Assembly: GCA_947168045.1 (NCBI GenBank)
Contig: CAMVKN010000004.1
Location: 1 to 64,000 of the forward strand
Source of the DNA: an uncultured Prevotellaceae bacterium
GTDB lineage: Bacteria > Bacteroidota > Bacteroidia > Bacteroidales > Bacteroidaceae
Reading direction: 5' to 3'
Length of the DNA: 64,000 bases
Both the position numbers and the translations under genes were made by a program. How positions within the stretch are numbered: position 1 is the first letter of the stretch; each line of letters starts with the position of its first letter. Positions 57,609 through 64,000 of this stretch are shown here, piece by piece. Under the pieces are notes generated by a model. The model ran no database searches and had not been told where the DNA came from. It was given only the letters and a program-made list of their open reading frames with translations.

Positions 57609-57617
57609 GCAAAGGTA
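57609..57617 (-). promoter_or_regulatory. -7 element of the PCMD-OMP pair
   Basis: TACCTTTGC on the minus strand, 27 bp before the PCMD start and after the SusD stop. Confidence 0.65.
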
Positions 57618-57670
57618 CTGCTTTCTGCCAAAACAGCCAAAGAAATAGTGTTCTTTTTTGTACTATCCTC

Positions 57671-59329
57671 TTAGTAGCCTTTGTTCTGCACCATGAAGTG
57701 GTTCATGGCCATGACGGCATCAGGAATGGGGAATACCGTGGTGTGAGCGTCGCTCTCGTCTACCTTGGCATTGTGGTCGTCGCCCTGGAACAGGCTCTCA
57801 TAGCGTCCGAACCGAATCATGTCCTGCCGGCGCCATCCTTCCCAGCAAAGCTCCAAGAGTCGCTCGTCGTAGATGTTCTCCATCGTCAGGGGGCGCGTGG
57901 ACATCCAGGAGCGTCGGCGCACGGCGTCGAAGTCGGCCTGTCCCAGGTCGGGCTGTCCATTGCGCAGATAGGCTTCGGCACGCATCAGCAGCACGTCGGC
58001 ATAGCGGAAGAGCACGATGTCGTTGTCCATCAGCTTGCCGTCCTTCGTGGCATTGCGGTCCACCTCATATTTCTTCATGCGTGCACCGGCGGTCTCCACG
58101 TAGGGGCTGCCACTGAGGTCCATCCGCACCTCCCAGGGGTGGTAGGCCAGTACCTGCCCCTGTCGGTCAAGCACGGGCTGACCGTCAAGGTCGTACACCT
58201 CTTCGTCCCAGTAGTTGTTAAAGAAGCGGATGTCCACGCTGTCGGTGCCATAGCCGAACACCCGCAGCGTGTTGAGTGTGGCACACGAGCCGTTCTCGCC
58301 CGTGAAGCCATAGGCAGCGGCGTGTCGATAGTGGTAGGAGCGGAACATGTTCTGCTGCTGCGTCTTGTACAGGTCCTTGTCCATTGGGATGACCCAGATG
58401 TTCTCGGTTGACTGTTCGTTGTAGACGGTGAAATTGGTGGTATAGTCCTGTTCCAGCTTGAAGTTGTCAAAGCTGATTTCGTTGCAGTAGTAGACAGTGG
58501 CCTCCCAGGCGTTGAGGCGGCCGGCATCAGTCTGGAAGAATATCTCCGAGCCGTTAGGCCGCACACCGTCAGTCCAGTCGTCGTCCGTGTAGACCTCGGC
58601 GTTGATTGCCAGCTTGGCCAGCACGAAGTTAGCCACCGACCTTGTGACGCGCCCATAGTATTGGCCACGGTTGGCACTGTGACCATAGGCCAGGTCGCCG
58701 AGCACATCCGTCAGCTCATCGTAGACGTATTTGAACACCTCGCTGCGCCGCGACTGTTTCACCTGGTTGAGTGGTACGTCAGAGTAGATGATGGGCACAT
58801 TGCCAAAGAGGTCCATCAGGTACCAGTAGTAGATGGCGCGCAGGGCGCGCACTTCAGCCTTATAAATCGTCAGCTGATGTTCGTCAAGAAGATGCTTGTG
58901 GGCGTCAATCTGTTCCAGCGAGTGGTTACAGAGGGTGATGACCTGATAGAGGTAGTTCCACGCCTTGCCCGCTGGCTCAAGTCCGGCGTTCCACGAGTGT
59001 CGGTACATGTGCTGCCACAGTCCGCCGTCGTACCAGTCGCCGCCACGGGTGGGCAGCATGGCCTCGTCAGAGCCGAAGGTCTGCAGGTCGTAGACGCCGC
59101 GGCAGGTTCCCTGTAGTCCCTGTCCGTCTTCTGACCCTCCTACATAATTATATAATGTGGCCACGGTGTTCATGTAGAGGTCCTCGGCCGTACCAAAGGC
59201 CTCCTCCTCAGGTATCTGGTCGCGTGCGTCCTCGTCCAAGGCGCATGAGACGAGCGCCAGCAGGAGCGGCAAGTGGAAAGCCACAAGTGACACTCTTCTC
59301 AATATGCTGCAATGTATTGTCGTCTTCAT
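57671..59329 (-). CDS. susD: SusD/RagB-family nutrient-binding lipoprotein
   Basis: A 552-residue surface lipoprotein (signal peptide with LVSC near 28). The TPR-like helices of SusD are visible (WNYLYQVITLCNHSLEQID near 125, AEVRALRAIYYWYLMDLFGNVPI near 155, LMRAEAYLRNGQ near 450), and the C-terminal RPLTMENIYDERLLELCWEG...DMIRF is the family hallmark. It forms the lid of the SusC transporter. The ATG at 59329 is used; an upstream ATG at 59341 lies in the 7-bp repeat of the spacer. The ligand is unknown. Confidence 0.94.
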   Translation of the reverse strand: MKTTIHCSILRRVSLVAFHLPLLLALVSCALDEDARDQIPEEEAFGTAEDLYMNTVATLYNYVGGSEDGQGLQGTCRGVYDLQTFGSDEAMLPTRGGDWYDGGLWQHMYRHSWNAGLEPAGKAWNYLYQVITLCNHSLEQIDAHKHLLDEHQLTIYKAEVRALRAIYYWYLMDLFGNVPIIYSDVPLNQVKQSRRSEVFKYVYDELTDVLGDLAYGHSANRGQYYGRVTRSVANFVLAKLAINAEVYTDDDWTDGVRPNGSEIFFQTDAGRLNAWEATVYYCNEISFDNFKLEQDYTTNFTVYNEQSTENIWVIPMDKDLYKTQQQNMFRSYHYRHAAAYGFTGENGSCATLNTLRVFGYGTDSVDIRFFNNYWDEEVYDLDGQPVLDRQGQVLAYHPWEVRMDLSGSPYVETAGARMKKYEVDRNATKDGKLMDNDIVLFRYADVLLMRAEAYLRNGQPDLGQADFDAVRRRSWMSTRPLTMENIYDERLLELCWEGWRRQDMIRFGRYESLFQGDDHNAKVDESDAHTTVFPIPDAVMAMNHFMVQNKGY

Positions 59330-59363
59330 ATCAATGGTCATTATTCAATGTTCGATGGTCAAT
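59330..59363. repeat. 7-bp tandem repeat filling the susC-susD spacer
   Basis: On the minus strand, directly after the susC stop TGA, come TTGACCA, TCGAACA, TTGAATA, ATGACCA, TTGATAT, reaching the susD start. Each is a degenerate heptamer. Confidence 0.75.
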
Positions 59364-62035
59364 CAAAACTTAACGCTTACTCCAAAGGTGTAGGACCGGT
59401 AGACGGGCATGACGTTCTTGTCGTCGATGCCGAGCGTGCCGTTGATGACGGTAGAGTTAATCATCGGCGTCAGTCCGCTGTAGCCCGTGATGGTGGCCAG
59501 GTTGTTGACCGAGGCCGACAGACGCAGGCTCCTGATGTACTTGGACCGCACGGGCACGTTCCAGCCCAGCGTGACATAGTCGATGTTCACATAGTCGCCA
59601 CTCTCCAGCCAGTAGTCACTGATGGTCTGGTCCTGGATGCCCCGTTCCGGTGCCCCCTTCATCACATTATAGTTGGGTAGCGAGAGCAGGTTGTTATAGG
59701 TGAGCGCCGTGCCGTTGTAAATCTTGTGTCCGAAGGCGCCGTTGGCCTGCACCGTCAGGTCCCACTGCTGGTAGCGGAAGGCAATGTTCGAACCCATCAT
59801 GGCCTTTGGTGTGGCCTGTCCGCAGATGTAGCTCTCGTTGGTAACGTCGTAGCTGTAGCCGCCCGTTGCGTTGGGCACCAGCCCCTTGCAGTGAGGCAGC
59901 AGGAACACGCCCAGGGGCTGGCCCACTATCTGCCGCACCACGTCGCTGCCACCATGGAATCCGGCTCCCCACAGCGACGAGATGGTCTGCATGGCCGGTG
60001 CCGTCAGGTGCTGTCCGTTGTAGTCGCCGTCGAGCGACAGCAGCTTGTTGCGTTCAAACGACCAGTTCATGTTGATGGCCAGCTCCATGTCGCGGGTGCG
60101 CAGGGGCGTGATGCCGAAGCCAATCTCCAGACCGCTGTTCTTCATCGAGCCGAGGTTGGCCAGCAACTTGTCGTAGGTGAAGGGTGGCACCGGCACGTCG
60201 TAGACGTAGAGCATGTCGGTGGTCTTGGAGCGGTAATAGTCAACCGACAGGGCGATGCGGCGGTTCCACAGCATGGCGTCGATGCCGATGTTGAAGGTGT
60301 GCTTCACCTCCCATCGCAGGTCGGGGTTGGCATTGCGGACGATGCCCAGCGTGGTGGCGATGCCCCCGTTCATGGGCACCACGCCGTTGGGCTGGATGAG
60401 CTGCATGGAGTGGTATGAGCCGATGCCACCCAGGTTGCCTGAGCGGCCGATGCCGACGCGCAGCTTGGCATTGTCGACGAAGCGCAGCGGCTCCATCCAC
60501 TTCTCCTTGCTGAAGACCCAGGCACCGCTGACGGAGGGGAAGAAGCCCCAGCGGTGGTTCTTGCCCACCTTCGACGAGGCATCGGCACGGGCGTTGGCAG
60601 TGAGGGTGTAGCGGTCGAGGAGCGTATACTGCAGGTGAAGCAGGAACGACTCCATGTGCGAGTCGGAGTAGTCGGAGTCGGTGCCGCCCCATGGACGCGA
60701 TGCGCCAGCCGTCAGCTTCTCATAGCCATAGGCGTCGGTAGGGAAGTTCGTCACGGTGGTGAAGAAGCCGTTGGCCGTGCGGCTCTCAGCTTCGGCCAGG
60801 GCCATGATGTTCAGCGATGAGCTGCGGGTGTTCAGCGTATAGTCCACCGACACGTTGCCCAGCCTTTCCGTGCTCTTGTCGTTGCCACGGTAGGCTTCGC
60901 CCAGGCTCCACACGATGGTGGGATAATAGTGGGCATTGTTCACTGAGTTGTACGAGTAGGAGCCGAAGCCACGCAGCTTCAGGTTCTTGGCCAGCGTGAG
61001 GGTGGCGTTCAGGTGAACGTTGAAGTGGGCGTTGTCCTCGTCCTGCTTCATGGTCAGCAGCGCGTTGGGGTTGGTGGCCCACAGTGCCTCCGTCACCTGG
61101 TTGTAGGTGCCGTCGGCATTGGCACCGTCGGGGAGGGTGGGGTTGTAGGTGGCGGCTGAGTAGAGTAGCTTCTGCACAAAGGGCAAGTAGTTGTTCTTCT
61201 GCAGCGAGCCGAACATGCCGAGGTCGACAGACAGCAGGTTGTCGAAGGCCTTGTGCGAGATGTCGAGCTTGGCAATATAGTTGCGATAGTTGTTTGTACG
61301 CATGATGGTGCGGTGCTCCATGACGCCCACCGAGGCACGGTAATTGGCCGTGGCCGTACCGCCACCGAAGGCGATGTGGTGGTTTTGCACGAAGCCCGTA
61401 CGCTCAATGCTACGGCTGAAGTCGGTGTCCTCCCCCTTGTCGATGTAGGGCAGTCGTTGTGAGATGTTCGCCTGTCGGAACTGCTGCGCGTTGAGCATCT
61501 GCATGCGCTTGTAGACCGACTCCATGCTGACGGAGCCGTCATAGGAGATGTGGAAGGGCTGGTTGCGGCCTTTCTTCGTAGCCACCTCGATGACGCCTGA
61601 AGCGCCACGGCTGCCGTACTGTGCCGTCTCTGAGGCATCCTTCAGGATGGTGAAGCTCTCAATCTCAGCGGGATAGACCGTTGAGAGGGTGGCCAGGTCT
61701 GAGGTCACGCCGTCGATGATGACCAGTGGGTCGTTGCCACCCGTCAGCGACGTGGTGCCACGCACGCGCACCGCCGACACCATCGCTTCGTGGTTGCCAC
61801 CCGACGTCACTTGCACACCGGCCGACTGGCCGCTCAGGGCATCGAGCGACGAGATGACCATGCCCTTGTTCATGCGCTCCTGCGTCACCTTGTCCACTGC
61901 ACCTGTCAGCGTATTCTGGCTGCTGGCTGAGTAGCCTACTCTGACGGGCGTCATCAGGGTGTCGCGCTGTATCGTCTGGGCTATGGCCATCGGCCCAGGC
62001 ATCAGCACCAGCAGTGCCAACAAATATCTTTTCAT
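59363..62035 (-). CDS. susC: SusC/RagA-family TonB-dependent transporter, short N-terminus
   Basis: An 890-residue outer-membrane transporter; the ATG at 62035 gives a signal peptide ending AIA-QT. The plug (about 40-170) has RVRGTTSLTGGNDPLVIIDGV and TILKDASETAQYGSRGASGVIEV, both SusC hallmarks, and the barrel ends GVSVKF. The carboxypeptidase-D-like N-terminal domain present in most SusC proteins is absent, because the plug starts within about 20 residues of the signal cleavage site. It pairs with the SusD gene 33 bp downstream. It is divergent from fucI, which hints at, but does not prove, a fucose-containing glycan. Confidence 0.95.
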   Translation of the reverse strand: MKRYLLALLVLMPGPMAIAQTIQRDTLMTPVRVGYSASSQNTLTGAVDKVTQERMNKGMVISSLDALSGQSAGVQVTSGGNHEAMVSAVRVRGTTSLTGGNDPLVIIDGVTSDLATLSTVYPAEIESFTILKDASETAQYGSRGASGVIEVATKKGRNQPFHISYDGSVSMESVYKRMQMLNAQQFRQANISQRLPYIDKGEDTDFSRSIERTGFVQNHHIAFGGGTATANYRASVGVMEHRTIMRTNNYRNYIAKLDISHKAFDNLLSVDLGMFGSLQKNNYLPFVQKLLYSAATYNPTLPDGANADGTYNQVTEALWATNPNALLTMKQDEDNAHFNVHLNATLTLAKNLKLRGFGSYSYNSVNNAHYYPTIVWSLGEAYRGNDKSTERLGNVSVDYTLNTRSSSLNIMALAEAESRTANGFFTTVTNFPTDAYGYEKLTAGASRPWGGTDSDYSDSHMESFLLHLQYTLLDRYTLTANARADASSKVGKNHRWGFFPSVSGAWVFSKEKWMEPLRFVDNAKLRVGIGRSGNLGGIGSYHSMQLIQPNGVVPMNGGIATTLGIVRNANPDLRWEVKHTFNIGIDAMLWNRRIALSVDYYRSKTTDMLYVYDVPVPPFTYDKLLANLGSMKNSGLEIGFGITPLRTRDMELAINMNWSFERNKLLSLDGDYNGQHLTAPAMQTISSLWGAGFHGGSDVVRQIVGQPLGVFLLPHCKGLVPNATGGYSYDVTNESYICGQATPKAMMGSNIAFRYQQWDLTVQANGAFGHKIYNGTALTYNNLLSLPNYNVMKGAPERGIQDQTISDYWLESGDYVNIDYVTLGWNVPVRSKYIRSLRLSASVNNLATITGYSGLTPMINSTVINGTLGIDDKNVMPVYRSYTFGVSVKF

Positions 62036-62068
62036 CTTGCTTTTTCCTTCGGTTAGTGTTTTTATTCC

Positions 62069-62077
62069 GCAAAAATA
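62069..62077 (-). promoter_or_regulatory. -7 element of the susCD operon
   Basis: TATTTTTGC on the minus strand, 33 bp before the susC start. Confidence 0.65.
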
Positions 62078-62120
62078 CAATTTTTTTCTGAAAGCGCACT
62101 GCTTTTTTTAGGAAAATGTG

Positions 62121-62129
62121 TATCTTTGC
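62121..62129 (+). promoter_or_regulatory. -7 element of fucI
   Basis: TATCTTTGC on the plus strand, 29 bp before the fucI start. The susC and fucI promoters diverge within a 123-bp region. Confidence 0.7.
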
Positions 62130-62158
62130 AGACCAACTCATAAAAACAATCTACAAAA

Positions 62159-63979
62159 ATGAAAAACTATCCTAAAATTGGAATACGCCCAACCATTGAC
62201 GGACGTCAGGGGGGTGTTCGCGAAAGTCTGGAAGAGAAGACCATGAACCTGGCCAAGGCCGTGAAGGAACTCATTGAGAGCCACCTGCGCAACGGCGACG
62301 GTTCGCCCGTGGAGTGCATCATCAGCGACACCACCATTGGTCGCGTGGGCGAGAGTGCCCGCTGTGCCGAGCAGTTCGAGCGCGCCGGCGTGGGCAGCAC
62401 CATCACCGTCACCTCCTGCTGGTGCTACGGCTCTGAGACGATGGACATGAACCCCTACTATCCCAAGGCTGTGTGGGGCTTCAACGGAACGGAGCGCCCC
62501 GGCGCCGTCTATCTGGCCGCCGTCCTGGCTGCCCACGCACAGAAGGGGTTGCCCGCCTATGGCATCTACGGCCACGACGTGCAGGACCTGGACGACAACA
62601 GCATACCCGCTGACGTGGCTGAGAAGCTGCTGCGCTTTGCACGTGCTGCACAGGCCGTGGCCACCATGCGCGGCAAGAGCTACCTCTCACTGGGCAACAC
62701 CTGCATGGGCATTGCCGGAAGCATCGTCAACGCCGACTTCATGCAGCAGTATCTCGGCATGCGCACTGAGTATGTGTCGCTGGTCGAAATCCTGCGCCGT
62801 GTGGACTACGGCATCTACGACAAGGAGGAGTTCCGCCGTGCCATGCAGTGGGTGGAGCGCTACTGCAAGCCGCAGGAGGGCCACGACTACAACGAGGACC
62901 GTCCGCTCTTCCCCGGCACGCCCATGACCACGTTCAACGGCAAGGGCAAGGGCAAGACACGTGCCGAGAAGGACGAGGACTGGGCCTTCACCGTCAAGAC
63001 GATGATGATTATCCGCGACCTGATGCAGGGCAGTGACCGTCTGCTACAGATGGGCTACAAGGAGGAGGCCATCGGCCACAACGCCATCGCCGCCGGCGTG
63101 CAGGGCCAGCGCCAGTGGACCGACTATAAGCCGAACTTCGACTTCCCTGAGTCGCTGATGTGTACCAGCTTCGACTGGAACGGACCGCGCGAGGCTTACA
63201 CCCTGGCCACCGAGAACGACTCGCTCAACGGCATCTCCATGCTCTTCGGACACCTGCTCACCAACCGTGGCGTGATGTTCAGCGACATCCGCACCTACTG
63301 GAGCCCGGAGGCAGTCCAGCGTGTCACAGGGTGGACCCCCGACGGCATGGCGGCACAGGGCTTCATCCACCTCATCAACAGCGGCGCCACCACGCTCGAC
63401 GCCACCGGCGCCATGAGCGACAGCGAGGGCAACCCCACGATGAAGGAGCCATGGAACATGGCCGATGGCGACATGGAGGCCTGTCTGAAGGCTACATCGT
63501 GGATGCCTGCCGACCGCGACTACTTCCGTGGCGGAGGCTACTCAAGCCACTTCCTCACACGTGGCGGCATGCCCATGACGATGCTGCGCCTGAACATCGT
63601 GGCAGGGCTGGGACCCGTGCTGCAGATAGCCGAGGGATGGACTGTCAGTCTGCCCACGGAGGCCAACGACATCCTGGACAAACGCACCGACCCGACATGG
63701 CCCACCACCTGGTTCGTGCCGCGTCTGGATGCCACGAAGGACTGCTTCAAGGATGTCTACTCAGTGATGAACAACTGGGGTGCCAACCACGGGGCCATCT
63801 GCTACGGGCATGTGGGTGCCGACCTCATCACGCTCTGCGCCATGCTCCGCATACCCGTTTGCATGCACAACATCAAGGATGCCGACATCTTCCGTCCCGC
63901 TGCATGGAACGCCTTCGGCATGGACAAGGAGGGTGCCGACTACCGTGCTTGCCAGAACTTCGGACCCATCTATAAGTAA
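62159..63979 (+). CDS. fucI: L-fucose isomerase
   Basis: Interconverts L-fucose and L-fuculose (also D-arabinose/D-ribulose), the first step of fucose catabolism. The 606-residue length matches the family (about 590). [21 protein letters not shown] at the N-terminus is cited here only by its core [10 protein letters not shown]. The metal-binding residues fall in [12 protein letters not shown] (about 309), the segment after [14 protein letters not shown] (about 338, Glu) and the C-terminal HVGADLI region. The gene is complete and begins MKNYPK. Downstream fucose genes (kinase, aldolase, permease) would lie beyond the right edge. Confidence 0.95.
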   Translation: MKNYPKIGIRPTIDGRQGGVRESLEEKTMNLAKAVKELIESHLRNGDGSPVECIISDTTIGRVGESARCAEQFERAGVGSTITVTSCWCYGSETMDMNPYYPKAVWGFNGTERPGAVYLAAVLAAHAQKGLPAYGIYGHDVQDLDDNSIPADVAEKLLRFARAAQAVATMRGKSYLSLGNTCMGIAGSIVNADFMQQYLGMRTEYVSLVEILRRVDYGIYDKEEFRRAMQWVERYCKPQEGHDYNEDRPLFPGTPMTTFNGKGKGKTRAEKDEDWAFTVKTMMIIRDLMQGSDRLLQMGYKEEAIGHNAIAAGVQGQRQWTDYKPNFDFPESLMCTSFDWNGPREAYTLATENDSLNGISMLFGHLLTNRGVMFSDIRTYWSPEAVQRVTGWTPDGMAAQGFIHLINSGATTLDATGAMSDSEGNPTMKEPWNMADGDMEACLKATSWMPADRDYFRGGGYSSHFLTRGGMPMTMLRLNIVAGLGPVLQIAEGWTVSLPTEANDILDKRTDPTWPTTWFVPRLDATKDCFKDVYSVMNNWGANHGAICYGHVGADLITLCAMLRIPVCMHNIKDADIFRPAAWNAFGMDKEGADYRACQNFGPIYK

Positions 63980-64000
63980 GTGATTGTTTTTAGAGGTGAG

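Overview
This window looks like a chromosomal segment of a GC-rich Prevotella-type Bacteroidales bacterium from a gut or rumen habitat. The evidence is a SusC/SusD pair, many GH43, GH26 and GH130 enzymes, fumarate reductase, an anaerobic ribonucleotide reductase, a TPP riboswitch in front of a TonB receptor, the conserved C-terminal 'LDGRK...GIYI' tail of Prevotella secreted proteins, and about twenty promoters with the Bacteroidota -7 element TAnnTTTG. No species can be named from sequence alone.

Layout. 1-5.8 kb is AT-richer and looks like an accessory region: the end of a MobV-type relaxase, two small genes, a 1000-residue secreted protein with a long leader, and a tRNA(CAU) beside paired 9-bp repeats. 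5.9-7.8 kb holds ribF and a CPBP protease. 7.8-11 kb is a thiamine uptake locus (TPP riboswitch, TonB receptor, PnuT-like transporter). 11.5-21 kb is a mannan/galactomannan locus: GH36 alpha-galactosidase, then an operon of CE7 esterase, GH26 mannanase, GH130 mannosylglucose phosphorylase, GPH transporter and cellobiose 2-epimerase. 21-25.8 kb has two GH43 enzymes and a beta-helix protein. 26.3-31.2 kb is a TolC/HlyD/two-permease export operon. 31.2-35.6 kb is the cell-shape cluster mreBCD-PBP2. 35.7-36.3 kb encodes a stand-alone IMP cyclohydrolase. 36.6-38.1 kb is a three-gene HipBST-like toxin-antitoxin system. 38.4-44 kb has nrdD, an LD-carboxypeptidase and an AAA/DUF4143 ATPase. 44.2-51.8 kb has an aquaporin, a GH43 enzyme and a giant CE12-CE8 pectin esterase fusion. 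52-55.5 kb is frdCAB. 55.6-64 kb is a SusC/SusD/PCMD/OMP operon divergent from fucI.

How the genes fit together. Mannan would be cut by GH26 with help from CE7 and GH36. Mannobiose would be imported by the GPH symporter, epimerised to mannosylglucose and phosphorolysed by GH130. GH43 and CE12-CE8 enzymes attack hemicellulose and pectin side chains, and FucI would channel fucose. Fumarate reductase fits succinate-producing fermentation.

The most unusual content is non-coding. A 359-bp composite repeat occurs twice in opposite orientation (about 11.2 and 42.3 kb), with a related third locus near 26 kb. A 158-bp inverted-repeat element supplies the purH stop codon and abuts the mreB start. Five operon spacers are made of 7-, 8- or 9-bp tandem repeats lying at or close to the upstream stop codon, and the same 7-bp repeats occur inside a GH43 gene at a domain boundary. 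A 23-bp-period iteron array precedes the AAA ATPase gene.
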